From NCBI GenBank assembly GCA_002389045.1, contig DGNS01000005.1, positions 292,288-356,287 on the forward strand: 64,000 nucleotides of DNA, in the 5' to 3' direction. Of this stretch, positions 55,019 through 64,000 are shown piece after piece (the stretch's first letter is position 1; each line of letters starts with the position of its first letter). The notes below the pieces were generated by a model. The model saw only the letters and a program-made list of their open reading frames with translations, had not been told where the DNA came from and searched no databases. The DNA comes from Thiotrichaceae bacterium UBA4486. Lineage in GTDB: Bacteria; Pseudomonadota; Gammaproteobacteria; Eutrophobiales; Eutrophobiaceae. The translations under genes and the position numbers were made by a program.

Positions 55019-57012
55019 GTATCATCCCTGAGACCGTATGGTTACCCCGGGCACCGGTATTGCTGGTGCCGGCCGGCCTGCTGCTCTGGGGCTGGCAGAC
55101 ACAGCAAGTTATAATTGCCGTGCTGATGGCCCTGCTGCTTGAATCCGCCCGCCTGCATCAGTGGAAACTGGAACTCGACAACACTGACTTTAACCGTGTA
55201 ACCGATTTTACCAGCCTGGTTATGGTGCTGACGATTGTATACATGTTTTACAATTACGGCTCACCGGGTATTTTTGAAATCCTCTCCAGTCTGCCGCTGG
55301 TACTGTTTCCCATGATCCTGGCACAGCAATACAGTACCCGCGGCAACCTGAATATGAGCAGCCTGTTCATCAGCATGCGCAAACTCAGCGATATTGACCC
55401 CTGGTTTACCGACAATCGTATTGATATCAGTATCCCCTATTTCATTATTTGTGTGATCGCGGCAAGTGAGGGCAATCGATTACCCGGTATTTATTTCTCC
55501 CTGGTATGCCTGTTGACAGCCTGGTTGCTGTGGGGGATCCGCTCACGCCGCTATCATCCCCTGGTATGGTTCATGATGCTTGCCATTGCTACCGGTGCAG
55601 CCTTCGCGGGACAACATGGCCTCCGCTATCTGCAGGGTCAGCTTGAAGCCAGGTACATAGATTTTTTCAACCGTTTTCATTCCGCCCGGCGTAATGAACA
55701 TCGGCAAACCACGGCAATCGGCAGTATCGGTACGCTCAAGTTCTCGGATCGTATCGTCTTGCGTATAGAACCTGATCTACCGCTGCAACAACCCCTGTAT
55801 CTCGCCGAGGCCAGCTACAATTATTATGCCTACGGAACCTGGACCAATATTGACCAGAAAAGTCTGGTGATTGACCCCGAGTTGAACGGTACCTCCTGGC
55901 TCCTGTCGCGGTCGGACAGTGGTCATAACAGGGCGGCAATAACAGCCTATTTCGATGATGATGAGGCCCTTCTGCCGGTACCCCAGGGAACCACCGGAAT
56001 ACACTCGCTTGCCGCTTTTCAGCTTGAACGTCTGAATACCGATGCGATACGTGTGGAACTGAAACCCGGCTGGAATCGCTGGAATGTACATTACCATGAC
56101 AGCATAGTGACCCCTTCCAGGCCGGTACATGCCGATCTTCATATCGGTCAGACTTACGAAGAAGAACTGAAGCAGCTTGCCTCCGATCTCGGGCTGTACA
56201 ACCTCGCCCCGGTGCAAGCAGTCAGCATGGTCGAGAATTTCTTCAACGAAAATTTCCGTTATTCATTGACCCGCAAACAGCGTTATCCACGGGGCAAGTA
56301 CCTGAGTAAATTCCTGTTCGAGGATCGCAAGGGACATTGTGAATATTTTGCCACGGCAACCGCCCTTTTGCTCAGGTCTGCCGGAATTCCAACCCGCTAC
56401 GTTGTCGGTTACAGCGTTGATGAATACAGTGATTTTGAGAACAGATATGTTGCCCGTGCCCGTCATGCCCATTCCTGGGTAGTGGCATGGATCGACGAGC
56501 GCTGGATTCGTATCGATACAACCCCTGCTGTCTGGGCTGACCTGGAAAGTGAAAACCGGTCTTCACTGCAATTTATCAGTGATTTCTGGTCCTGGTTGAG
56601 ATTAAGAAGTGATGAACTCGGTGACAGTGAATTTGTACGTAATCAGGATTTTACCTGGATCATTGCCGGCCTGTTTCTTGTATTGATGTTATCGATCTAT
56701 CGCCGCAAGCGAGCACAATTACGTTCCATGCGGCCAGGGGACAGCCGTACAAAAGCAAAGGTACAGGGAATGGACTCACCGCTGTACGAATGCATTCAGC
56801 GCATTGAAGACATGGGCTACACGCGCAAACCGGGTGAGACTCTTTACGGCTGGTTCAAACGGCTGTCAAAAGCATTTCCGCAACTGATGGATAGCGGGAT
56901 TGTCGAATTACACAATAATTACCGTTTCAATCCGTCGACACCGGTGACTCCGGTTGATATCTCGGATGCGGCTCAACGCATCCCGCCGCTGTTCTCAACC
57001 AGGGTTCGTTGA
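55015..57012 (+). CDS. TgpA-type transglutaminase (DUF3488 + transglutaminase + DUF4129)
   Basis: A 665-aa inner-membrane protein. The N-terminus has about six membrane segments (DUF3488). A periplasmic transglutaminase domain at residues 385-510 has Cys in RKGHCEYFATATALLLRSAG, His in RARHAHSWVVAWIDE and Asp in RIDTTPAVW. One more membrane helix (WIIAGLFLVLMLSIY) leads to a cytoplasmic DUF4129-like tail. TgpA is essential in Pseudomonas aeruginosa. It ends exactly where the convergent CMD-Rieske gene ends. Confidence 0.93.
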   Translation: MSIIPETVWLPRAPVLLVPAGLLLWGWQTQQVIIAVLMALLLESARLHQWKLELDNTDFNRVTDFTSLVMVLTIVYMFYNYGSPGIFEILSSLPLVLFPMILAQQYSTRGNLNMSSLFISMRKLSDIDPWFTDNRIDISIPYFIICVIAASEGNRLPGIYFSLVCLLTAWLLWGIRSRRYHPLVWFMMLAIATGAAFAGQHGLRYLQGQLEARYIDFFNRFHSARRNEHRQTTAIGSIGTLKFSDRIVLRIEPDLPLQQPLYLAEASYNYYAYGTWTNIDQKSLVIDPELNGTSWLLSRSDSGHNRAAITAYFDDDEALLPVPQGTTGIHSLAAFQLERLNTDAIRVELKPGWNRWNVHYHDSIVTPSRPVHADLHIGQTYEEELKQLASDLGLYNLAPVQAVSMVENFFNENFRYSLTRKQRYPRGKYLSKFLFEDRKGHCEYFATATALLLRSAGIPTRYVVGYSVDEYSDFENRYVARARHAHSWVVAWIDERWIRIDTTPAVWADLESENRSSLQFISDFWSWLRLRSDELGDSEFVRNQDFTWIIAGLFLVLMLSIYRRKRAQLRSMRPGDSRTKAKVQGMDSPLYECIQRIEDMGYTRKPGETLYGWFKRLSKAFPQLMDSGIVELHNNYRFNPSTPVTPVDISDAAQRIPPLFSTRVR

Positions 57013-57636
57013 CTACCACTCGGCCAATAATGTTTTTCGTTCGATCTTGCCGGGCAATTGTTTCAGGGGTCGATTACCCTCCTCGATACATTCGCCGGTA
57101 CGCAAATCAAATTTCCACTGATGCCGCGGGCAGGTCAGCAGACAACCATCCAGACACTGTTCAGGTATATGAGTTTGCTGATGTGGACACAGGCTGTCGT
57201 AAACTCTTATATTATCACCATCACGGTAAACAAAGACTTCCTTGTCATCGACCTGCATAAAACTGACCTCGCCCCTGATCTCTTCAACAGGCGCCAGTTC
57301 ATGCCAGGAAGGCTGCCGGCCGAGATTCTCCGGGTAAAATTCCGGGATATCCATCGCCAGTATCAGATCTATGGCCCAGATAATCTTGCTCAGTCCAAGC
57401 GTCGGGAAGGCGGTGAGCAATGCATCGAGCACTTCATCGGGACTGGCGCCGGCCTGCAGGGCGCGGGAAAGATATTGCCGGAAGCCTTTTTCCGTCAGCT
57501 TATCGACCTTGGTAATGACGGAGATCAGTGCCCGGGTTTTGGGATCGAGATGCTTGCCGGACTGCTTGATGAAATCAAAATAGGAGGTCATCGCCTCACG
57601 ACGGGTCTTCAATAAATAATCAAGTGCTTCACTCAT
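57013..57636 (-). CDS. Carboxymuconolactone decarboxylase-like / Rieske fusion protein
   Basis: A 207-aa soluble protein with two parts. Residues 1-90 are an all-helical AhpD/CMD-like domain (KTRALISVITKVDKLTEKGF, LQAGASPDEVLDALLTAFPT). It lacks the CxxC redox pair of AhpD. Residues 105-205 are a Rieske [2Fe-2S] domain with CPH in SLCPHQQTHI and CPRH in LTCPRHQWKF. Such fusions may couple electron transfer to an oxidase or hydroperoxide function. Stop codons of this gene and tgpA are adjacent (no gap). Confidence 0.82.
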   Translation of the reverse strand: MSEALDYLLKTRREAMTSYFDFIKQSGKHLDPKTRALISVITKVDKLTEKGFRQYLSRALQAGASPDEVLDALLTAFPTLGLSKIIWAIDLILAMDIPEFYPENLGRQPSWHELAPVEEIRGEVSFMQVDDKEVFVYRDGDNIRVYDSLCPHQQTHIPEQCLDGCLLTCPRHQWKFDLRTGECIEEGNRPLKQLPGKIERKTLLAEW

Positions 57637-57752
57637 CGGACAGTCTTCATGTTGTTGAGATGCTGAATAGTATTGTTACCAGGAAGTTCATTAACAAGAA
57701 TCATGCTGCATTTCAGAGGTGACAGTCCTGGATGATATACCGGAAATCATAT

Positions 57753-58193
57753 TCATCGACCCTGCATTTCAACCCGGGTGATGCCGGCATTGTCTTCAAG
57801 TATATCCATAATAGGCAGGGTCATGTTGACAGTGCCATAATCCGGATTAATAAAAAAGATATGGACATCTGGCTCGGCCGGTTTGACTGTTTCCTCGTTC
57901 AGGGTAAAAAGCAGCGATTCAGTGACCCTGATGTGTCTTGGAAACAGCAGGCTAAGCACATCATCGGACAGGGTATCCTTCAGCGTACAGGCATTGTCAT
58001 TGCCCTTCTGCACGCATTTAACCCGGGTCCTGAAAATCGGCGCACCGGTACCTGCTTCGACAATCCTGAAACGGGCTTCGGCAAAGTCGAGCCTGGTGGA
58101 AGTTTCAGTGCCGAACAAACCGGTATAATCCGCAACTGTTACCGCAACAGCCAGTAAACATATAGTGACAAATACAACTGTCATTTTTTTCAT
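57753..58193 (-). CDS. Exported hypothetical protein
   Basis: A 146-aa protein with an N-terminal signal or anchor helix (MTVVFVTICLLAVAVTVADY). The rest has beta-rich stretches such as ARFRIVEAGTGAPIFRTRVK and a cysteine pair (KCVQKGNDNAC). I do not recognise a family. It is preceded on its strand by the 58.2-kb repeat block and followed by a 116-bp spacer. Confidence 0.6.
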   Translation of the reverse strand: MKKMTVVFVTICLLAVAVTVADYTGLFGTETSTRLDFAEARFRIVEAGTGAPIFRTRVKCVQKGNDNACTLKDTLSDDVLSLLFPRHIRVTESLLFTLNEETVKPAEPDVHIFFINPDYGTVNMTLPIMDILEDNAGITRVEMQGR

Positions 58194-58204
58194 CGGCTAT
58201 GAAT

Positions 58205-58335
58205 ATATTTGTTGAAGGTTCAGGGTTCTAGGTTCAGGGTTCTATGTTCACCGTTCACCATTCACTGTTGTCTGTTCACTGTTGTCTGTTCACCGTTGTC
58301 TGTCCCCTGAACCTCGAACCTTGAACCCCGAACCT
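58205..58335. repeat. GGTTCAGGGTTC inverted repeats around GTTCACTGTTGTCT direct repeats
   Basis: Two blocks of GGTTCAGGGTTC-like repeats in opposite orientation (left about 58216-58242, right about 58308-58337) flank tandem copies of GTTCACTGTTGTCT-type units. The ends can pair over about 26 bp with mismatches. It fills the space between the hypothetical gene and the Kef-type antiporter. It has no coding potential. Confidence 0.75.
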
Positions 58336-58341
58336 TGTTTC

Positions 58342-59511
58342 TCAGTCCCTTCGCAGGCGATCCGAGGTGGCAATCGGCGTCGGATAATTGACCACGATTA
58401 TGTAAGAAGAAAAAATGAATGTCAGCAGTGTGGTCAGCTGGATCAAATAGGATGTCTTATCCGGAATAAAACCGGATTGTACGGCCAGCACGGCAATCAA
58501 GAGCGAGAATTCACTGGCCTGTCCAAGACGAAAACCCACTTCCCTGGATATAAGTATACTTTCGCCGCTCCATTTCAACAGCAGTGTGAACACCAGTGGC
58601 TTGAGCACAATCAGCGCCGTTGCCAGAAGCGATGCCGGCAGGATAATCTGATGAATCACCGAGAGGTTAAAACCGGCGCCAAGCGAGAAAAAAAACATGA
58701 CCAGAAAAAAATCACGCAAGGGTTTGAGATTTTCGGTTATATACAGGGAGATAGGACTGGAGGCCAGCGCCACACCGGCAATCAGGGCGCCAATTTCATG
58801 CGACAGCCCCATGTAGAAAGCCAGCTCGGCCATACCCAGGCACCAGCCTATGGCCAGCAGGAAGATGTATTCATGAATCTGTTCAAAGCGCATAACCAGT
58901 TTTTCCAGCAGGAACTTTTCCAGTATCCAGGCGACCCCGATGAGCAAGGGCAGATTGAGTAGCTGCAGGCCCACGCTGACAACCAGGTTACCCCCCTTGC
59001 CATAGCCTTGTAACAACAACAGCACGACAATGGCTATCAGATCCTGGATCAGCAGAATGCTGATGATGATCTGGCCGGTATGCTTGTGATGCAGTGTCGT
59101 GGTCGGTAACAGTTTCAGGCCGATGATGGTGCTGGAAAACATCATTACTACACCCAACAACAGGGATTCCAGTACCGCGTAACCAAATACCCAGCCGACA
59201 GCAAAGCCGATGAGCATGAAAACGACGGAACTCAGCAGGGTTACCGTCAATGCCTCACCAAGCATTTTCCAGAGTTGCTGCGGCAGCAGATCGAGGCCGA
59301 GCAGGTAGAGCAGAAACATGATTCCTATTTTCGAGATCCCCTCCACCAGTTCCGGATCATTGACGAATCCAAGTCCCCAGGGGCCAAGCAGAATTCCGAC
59401 AAGGATATAGCCGATGATCATCGCCTGACGGGCGAACAGCGACAGTGTCGCCATGACGGCGGCGCCGGTAAAGATCAGAAAAAACAGGGTTTCCAGGTGT
59501 TGATGTTCCAT
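58342..59511 (-). CDS. Kef-type cation:proton antiporter (CPA2), membrane domain only
   Basis: A 389-aa protein with about 12 membrane segments of the CPA2 group. Recognisable pieces are MIIGYILVGILLGPWGLGFV, FSSTIIGLKLLPTTTLHHKH, ISILLIQDLIAIVVLLLLQG and LGQASEFSLLIAVLAVQSGF. It lacks the C-terminal TrkA-N/RCK domain of KefB/KefC and is therefore not NAD-gated that way. It starts 15 bp downstream of the hrpA stop, in the same operon. Confidence 0.9.
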   Translation of the reverse strand: MEHQHLETLFFLIFTGAAVMATLSLFARQAMIIGYILVGILLGPWGLGFVNDPELVEGISKIGIMFLLYLLGLDLLPQQLWKMLGEALTVTLLSSVVFMLIGFAVGWVFGYAVLESLLLGVVMMFSSTIIGLKLLPTTTLHHKHTGQIIISILLIQDLIAIVVLLLLQGYGKGGNLVVSVGLQLLNLPLLIGVAWILEKFLLEKLVMRFEQIHEYIFLLAIGWCLGMAELAFYMGLSHEIGALIAGVALASSPISLYITENLKPLRDFFLVMFFFSLGAGFNLSVIHQIILPASLLATALIVLKPLVFTLLLKWSGESILISREVGFRLGQASEFSLLIAVLAVQSGFIPDKTSYLIQLTTLLTFIFSSYIIVVNYPTPIATSDRLRRD

Positions 59512-59525
59512 GTCAGATCGTATAC

Positions 59526-62500
59526 CTAAGCCTGCCGGATTTTTTCAATTTGTTGTTTGATGCGCTTTGCCGATACCGGTATCAGGGTTTTCATCTCCTG
59601 TGCAAACAGGGACACCCTGTATTCCTGTAACATCCAGCGCAACTGCTCCAGTTCAACATTACCATATTCGTGATCCATGCTGTTATAGAGATCGTAATAG
59701 GCAGACTCGAACTCCTGTACATCGATGATTCTGTCCAGATCGCGCGTTTTCGCATTCGCGAGTCTGTCCATGCGTTTCTCAAGTGCCGCAAAATACCTGG
59801 GGTACTGTTCAAGCCATTTAACCGGAGTTTCCTGCAGAAAGCCATCATAAACCAGTTCCTCCAGTTGCCGGTTGATATCGTCAATGGAATCGTCATGGAT
59901 ATGATCCATGTCAGCCAGCGCGATTCTGATTTTCCGGTAATGATCCAGAAATTCGTACAGCAACCCGGAAATCCTGTCACCCGAGGACACCAGGGAGGGA
60001 CTCTGCGCCGCCAGCAACGTCGTGAATTCCTGCCTGCTGCGTGGCAGATCCTTCATCAAGCCGAATACATGGTCAAACACCAGGCTGACCAGATCGTCGA
60101 TCAGGTGTTCCGGATCGCCGATCGTTGCATACAACAGGCGGATCCTGTCCACATGGCGCAGGCGTTTTTTCATGTATTTTACTTCTTTTGCCAGACGCAG
60201 CATCAACAATCGCCGCACACCATACCGGGTTTCGTAATCCGCGCGGGCCCGCGTATCAAATGTAGTCAGTTCGACGGTATCAATATGATCCACCAGGGCA
60301 GGATACGCCGGCAGACGTGTACCATTAATCTCCAGTTCAGTCGTTTCAGGCAGAACATCAAAATCCCAGTCGGTCAGTCCCGAGCGATGGAGGTGGCGCT
60401 GTCCCGAAGGGATGAAAGCGCGACTGGCCTGTCCGGAAAACCTGTCTTTCAGGGACGTCAGATCCCTGCCCCGGGCGAGGCAATGTCCACTCTCATCGAT
60501 AATTCTGAAATTGACCTTCAGGTGTTCAGGCAGGGCCTGCGTATCCCAGGCATGGTAATCGACCTTGATATCGTAACGCCTGAACAGAAATTCACTGAGA
60601 AAAACCCGTAGCGATTGATCGGTTTTATTCAACGCATCGAGGCACGCACGTGCTGTTTCAGGGACCGGGACCAGTTGTTTGCGCAGGGCCTTGGGCAACG
60701 ACTTCAACAAACAGACGATTTTTTCTTCAAGCAGCCCCGGCACCAGCCGCTCGAATCCCTGCTCTGAAACCTGATTGAGCGCATACAGGGGAATATCAAC
60801 ATTGACGCCATCGGCCTCGTCACCGGGTTTGAAGTAATAACTGACCGGAAATTGAATCCGGTTTACGTACAGGCTGTCGGGAAAATTTTGCGCATTCACA
60901 GTTTCGGCATCGTGCCGCATGATGTTCTGCCTGGACAGGAACAGTATGTCACGATTGTCTTTTTCCGCCTGACGACGCCACTTGTCCAGTGTATCCGGGC
61001 TGAAAACATCATCCGGCAACCTGGCTTCATAAAATGACTGGATGGCCTCCTCGTCAAGAATATCCGGACGCCGGCGCCTGGTTTCAAGCTGTTTGACTTC
61101 GTCGATTATCCGCCTGTTGTGCCGGTAGAACGCCGCCTTGCTATTCAGTCCCTGATGCACAAGGGCCTCGCGTATAAACAGTTTACGGCACACGGTGCGA
61201 TCAATTTTCGCATACGGTAGCGCACGCCCGCCAACAATCACCAGGCCGTAGATCGAAACCTTTTCCCTGGCCATGACCTGCTGGCGATCCGGGTCCCAGT
61301 GCGGTTCCGAATACTCGTACTGCAACAGGTGCCGGGCGGTTTTCAGAAGCCATTCGGGATCGATCTTCGCCACTGTCCTGGCATACAACCTCGAGGTCTC
61401 AACCAGTTCATAGGCCATGATCCACTTCGGTTTTTGCCGGAACAGGGCGGAACCGGGAAAGATATTCAGGCTGCTGCCACGGGCACCGGTGTAATCGTGT
61501 TCAGCGGTTTTCTGCGCAACATGGCCGGGCAACCCGGTCAATATGGCGCAGTGGATATTGGTATCGGGCGCCCTTTCGGTGTTGACGCGCAAGCCCATGT
61601 CCCTGCACATCCCGGCAAGTTGTGCATGGATATCCTGCCATTCGAGCATGCGCGCCGCGGATACAAAATTCTGTTTGCACAGTTTCTGCAAACGTTTACG
61701 CGAGAGTGTTTTTGCCTGCACCTGGTAAAAACTCCAGAAATTGATGAACCAGAGAAAGTCTGACTGCGGATGCATGAAGGCGGCATGAGACTTATCCGCC
61801 TTTTGCTGCTGTTCCAGCGGGCGTTCGCGCGGGTCCTGGATGCCGAGGGCGCTGACGATAACCAGGATTTCCTCAAGGCAATCCCACTGTTTCGCCGCCA
61901 GAATGATCCGCGACAGCCGCGGTTCCAGCGGCAGGCGCGCCATGGCCCGGCCGGTCGGCGTCAGTTCGCGGCGCCGGTTCAGCGCCCCGAGTTCATCAAG
62001 CAGGCGCAGACCGTCGTTGATGTAACGTGAATCCGGCGGCTCAATAAAATCAAAGTCGGCGATCTCTCCCAGTCGCAGCGCCTTCATCTGCAGGATCACG
62101 GAAGCCAGGTTGGTGCGCAGGATCTCGGGATCGGTGAATTCAGGACGCGATTCGAAGTCTTCCCTGGAATACAGACGGATACAGACACCTTCCGAGGTCC
62201 GGCCGCAGCGGCCGCTGCGCTGGTTTGCCGAGGCCCGGGAGATCTTTTCAATCGGCAGCCGCTGCACCTTGCTGCGATAACTGTAACGGCTGATGCGGGC
62301 CAGGCCGAAATCGATCACATACTTGATGCCATCGATCGTCAGCGATGTTTCCGCCACATTGGTGGCCAGGATCACATGCCGCCGGCTGTGCGGGCTGAAA
62401 ATCCTGGCCTGCTGTTTTGAACCGAGCCTGGAATACAGCGGCAGTATGTCAGTATTCGGCAGTTTCTGTTTTTGCAGGAACTTCTGCATGTCACGGATTT

Positions 62501-63434
62501 CACGCTCGCCGTCCAGAAACACCAGGATATCGCCGTAACTCTCCCGCCCCAGTTGTTGCACGGCCTCCAGCAAGGCATTACCACGGATGATTTCGTCATC
62601 CTCATCCGCGGCCTCGATGGGCCGGTAACGGATGTCCACCGGGTAGCTGCGGCCGGCCACTTCGATCACGGGGGCATTGTTGAAATGTTCGGAAAATCGC
62701 GCCACATCAATCGTGGCCGACGTCACAATGATACGGAGTTGCGGACGCCGTACCGACAACTGTTTCAGGTAGCCGAGAATGAAATCGATGTTCAGACTGC
62801 GTTCGTGGGCTTCGTCAACAATGATGGCATCGTACGCGTTCAAATCGCGATCCTGCTGCAATTCCGCGAGCAACACGCCGTCCGTCATCACCTTGATCCA
62901 GGTCCGATGCGAGGTTTTGTCCGTGTGCCGGATTTTATAGCCCACGCCCTGGCCCCTGGTGGCGCCGGTCTCGGTGGCGATGCGCTCAGCAATGGTCCGG
63001 GCGGCAATGCGCCGTGGCTGTGTATGGCCGATCATGGCCTCCAGGCCCAGACCCAGTTGCACACAGATTTTCGGTAACTGCGTGCTTTTGCCGGAACCGG
63101 TTTCGCCGCAGACCACGGTGACGGGATTTGAGCGGATGGCCGTGGACAACTCGTCAATCATGTCGCTGATTGGCAACTGTCCGGGAAACCCGATGCGCAG
63201 CGGCTGTGCGAGTTTCTCATTGCGGCGACTGAGTGCCTGCTGAAGTTCACCGGTGAGACGATGCAATACATCGTCTGGCAACGATTGCGGATGTTTTTGC
63301 TGTAACCGATCAATACGACGCCGCAGTCTGAGCCGATCCGGGGCCAGGCATTGGTCAAGCTGGTCGATGATCTCTTTTGCACGGGCTGACATATCGGTAC
63401 AGGTCCTGCAGTCGTCATTGTCTGCCGGATTCAT
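59526..63434 (-). CDS. hrpA: ATP-dependent RNA helicase HrpA
   Basis: DEAH-box RNA helicase of 1302 aa (E. coli HrpA 1300). Motif I is CGETGSGKSTQLPKIC and motif II is IIVDEAHERSLNID. Motif III is TSATIDVARFSEHF and motif VI is NQRSGRCGRTSEGVCI. The helicase-associated, OB-fold and long C-terminal DUF3418 regions follow. HrpA resolves stalled ribosomes on structured mRNAs. It is transcribed with the Kef-type antiporter downstream. Confidence 0.97.
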   Translation of the reverse strand: MNPADNDDCRTCTDMSARAKEIIDQLDQCLAPDRLRLRRRIDRLQQKHPQSLPDDVLHRLTGELQQALSRRNEKLAQPLRIGFPGQLPISDMIDELSTAIRSNPVTVVCGETGSGKSTQLPKICVQLGLGLEAMIGHTQPRRIAARTIAERIATETGATRGQGVGYKIRHTDKTSHRTWIKVMTDGVLLAELQQDRDLNAYDAIIVDEAHERSLNIDFILGYLKQLSVRRPQLRIIVTSATIDVARFSEHFNNAPVIEVAGRSYPVDIRYRPIEAADEDDEIIRGNALLEAVQQLGRESYGDILVFLDGEREIRDMQKFLQKQKLPNTDILPLYSRLGSKQQARIFSPHSRRHVILATNVAETSLTIDGIKYVIDFGLARISRYSYRSKVQRLPIEKISRASANQRSGRCGRTSEGVCIRLYSREDFESRPEFTDPEILRTNLASVILQMKALRLGEIADFDFIEPPDSRYINDGLRLLDELGALNRRRELTPTGRAMARLPLEPRLSRIILAAKQWDCLEEILVIVSALGIQDPRERPLEQQQKADKSHAAFMHPQSDFLWFINFWSFYQVQAKTLSRKRLQKLCKQNFVSAARMLEWQDIHAQLAGMCRDMGLRVNTERAPDTNIHCAILTGLPGHVAQKTAEHDYTGARGSSLNIFPGSALFRQKPKWIMAYELVETSRLYARTVAKIDPEWLLKTARHLLQYEYSEPHWDPDRQQVMAREKVSIYGLVIVGGRALPYAKIDRTVCRKLFIREALVHQGLNSKAAFYRHNRRIIDEVKQLETRRRRPDILDEEAIQSFYEARLPDDVFSPDTLDKWRRQAEKDNRDILFLSRQNIMRHDAETVNAQNFPDSLYVNRIQFPVSYYFKPGDEADGVNVDIPLYALNQVSEQGFERLVPGLLEEKIVCLLKSLPKALRKQLVPVPETARACLDALNKTDQSLRVFLSEFLFRRYDIKVDYHAWDTQALPEHLKVNFRIIDESGHCLARGRDLTSLKDRFSGQASRAFIPSGQRHLHRSGLTDWDFDVLPETTELEINGTRLPAYPALVDHIDTVELTTFDTRARADYETRYGVRRLLMLRLAKEVKYMKKRLRHVDRIRLLYATIGDPEHLIDDLVSLVFDHVFGLMKDLPRSRQEFTTLLAAQSPSLVSSGDRISGLLYEFLDHYRKIRIALADMDHIHDDSIDDINRQLEELVYDGFLQETPVKWLEQYPRYFAALEKRMDRLANAKTRDLDRIIDVQEFESAYYDLYNSMDHEYGNVELEQLRWMLQEYRVSLFAQEMKTLIPVSAKRIKQQIEKIRQA

Positions 63435-63559
63435 CTTGCCCGGCCGTTCGCTGTGTTTTTTTCAAAATGGAATAATTCTTCCAGTTTTCAAATCATTATC
63501 AAATATTTATTTTGTAAATAGGAACGGGACTGGTAGGATATTCTTGAGGGTGACTGGCG

Positions 63560-63631
63560 ATGAATGAGTATTCGGTCATTCCACTGCGCATATTAAATTA
63601 CCCGGGCAACTTCATCCAGGAATCGGAATAA
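63560..63631 (+). CDS. Possible 23-codon upstream ORF
   Basis: A small frame reading MNEYSVIPLRILNYPGNFIQ plus ESE. GAGGG lies about 10 bp upstream, and its stop is one base before the PP2C start, the spacing expected for translational coupling. It may be a leader peptide or a chance frame. Confidence 0.25.
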   Translation: MNEYSVIPLRILNYPGNFIQESE

Positions 63632-63632
63632 C

Positions 63633-64000
63633 ATGAGTCTTAGCTTTGAACTGGCCGGATCCCAGATTGATGGGGCAAGAGACTATCAGGAAGACGCATT
63701 CCTGATCACAAACCTGACCGATTCCGACGGTAATCCCAGCGCACTCGTGGTGGTAGCGGACGGTATGGGCGGCCATGCCGCCGGCAATGTCGCCAGCAAT
63801 ATGGCTGTACAGGCTCTGAACAAGCACATCAGCGCCAACTATCCGGCGGAGAATGTATCCGAAATTCTTCACGATGCCGTTTTAAAGGCCAATCATTCCA
63901 TTTCCGAAACCATACGGGAAACTCCGGCCCTGCAGGGCATGGGATGCACCATGGTGGCTGCCCTTCTGGAAAAAGGCCGTATCTGGTGGGCCAGTGTTGG
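63633..64000 (+). CDS. PP2C-family protein phosphatase (3' end outside window)
   Basis: N-terminal 122 residues of a serine/threonine phosphatase. The metal-binding motif 1 is GARDYQEDAFLI and the next motif is VVVADGMGGHAAGNVASNM. A QGMGCTMVAALL strand follows. The ATG at 63633 gives MSLSFELAGSQIDG. The gene runs off the window. A linked FHA or kinase gene may lie beyond the edge. Divergent from hrpA. Confidence 0.9.
   Translation, partial: MSLSFELAGSQIDGARDYQEDAFLITNLTDSDGNPSALVVVADGMGGHAAGNVASNMAVQALNKHISANYPAENVSEILHDAVLKANHSISETIRETPALQGMGCTMVAALLEKGRIWWASV

Overview
The window reads as a chromosomal segment of a free-living gammaproteobacterium with moderately high GC. The markers are RdgC, HrpA, the EpmA/EpmB/EF-P beta-lysylation set, an OprI/Lpp-type lipoprotein, an Slp-type lipoprotein and a CpdA-type phosphodiesterase. 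The rubrerythrin/Fe-S protein/DUF3501 operon, FolE2 and an EncFtn-type ferritin fit an environmental lineage (Chromatiales-like is my guess, not shown). Coding density is high. I see no rRNA, tRNA, CRISPR array, prophage or intact transposase.

Layout. 1-5.1 kb: an Mla-type ABC ATPase (cut by the window start), a transglutaminase-like protein, an L-lactate permease and a MATE exporter. 5.1-9.8 kb: aconitase AcnA, a solitary EncFtn-like ferritin, and a LysR regulator divergent from a secreted NTF2-like protein. 10-14.4 kb: envelope lipoproteins (Slp, PilF/PilW-like TPR, Sel1), an LTxxQ periplasmic protein, a CysH-type reductase and a DUF364 protein. 14.4-14.8 kb: a repeat island of 50-bp tandem hairpins plus a minisatellite. 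14.8-19.8 kb: SDR, CpdA-like phosphodiesterase, O-methyltransferase, AsnS and a cation/proton antiporter. 19.8-26.4 kb: a MITE-like element, a frameshifted SpoIIE-type phosphatase, OsmC divergent from a GlxA-type regulator, a Rieske oxygenase, a HigBA toxin-antitoxin pair and RdgC. 26.4-34 kb: a cold-shock/Excalibur membrane protein, a DinG-family helicase, efp-epmA divergent from epmB, and an Amt-fold protein that lacks the twin-histidine pair. 34-41.5 kb: parE-parC and the rubrerythrin operon behind a 17-bp palindrome. 41.7-48.3 kb: xseB-ispA, folE2, a candidate sigma-54-driven small RNA, MazG, an HNH protein, an aminotransferase and an OprI-like lipoprotein. 48.4-57 kb: an L,D-transpeptidase, a phytase-esterase-like protein, MoaB, an Hsp15-like S4 protein, a nitroreductase and the MoxR-DUF58-TgpA operon. 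57-64 kb: a carboxymuconolactone-decarboxylase/Rieske fusion, a Kef-type antiporter, HrpA and the start of a PP2C phosphatase.

Functional links. efp, epmA and epmB form a complete EF-P beta-lysylation module. The rubrerythrin, Fe-S protein and DUF3501 genes form a peroxide/iron-linked operon. The OprI-like lipoprotein ends in lysine and lies convergent with an L,D-transpeptidase that could anchor it to peptidoglycan. parE/parC form topoisomerase IV. MoxR, DUF58 and TgpA form a standard envelope operon.

The least ordinary items are: (i) a near-consensus sigma-54 promoter 12 bp before a predicted ~58-nt RNA that has an 18-nt pyrimidine tract able to pair with Shine-Dalgarno sequences and ends in a strong terminator; (ii) the Amt-like protein with Tyr and Phe at the twin-His positions; (iii) the EncFtn ferritin without encapsulin or targeting tail; (iv) a 188-bp MITE with perfect 24-bp inverted repeats and a TTAC duplication; (v) the CMD-Rieske fusion. 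All assignments are by eye from motifs; no database search was run.
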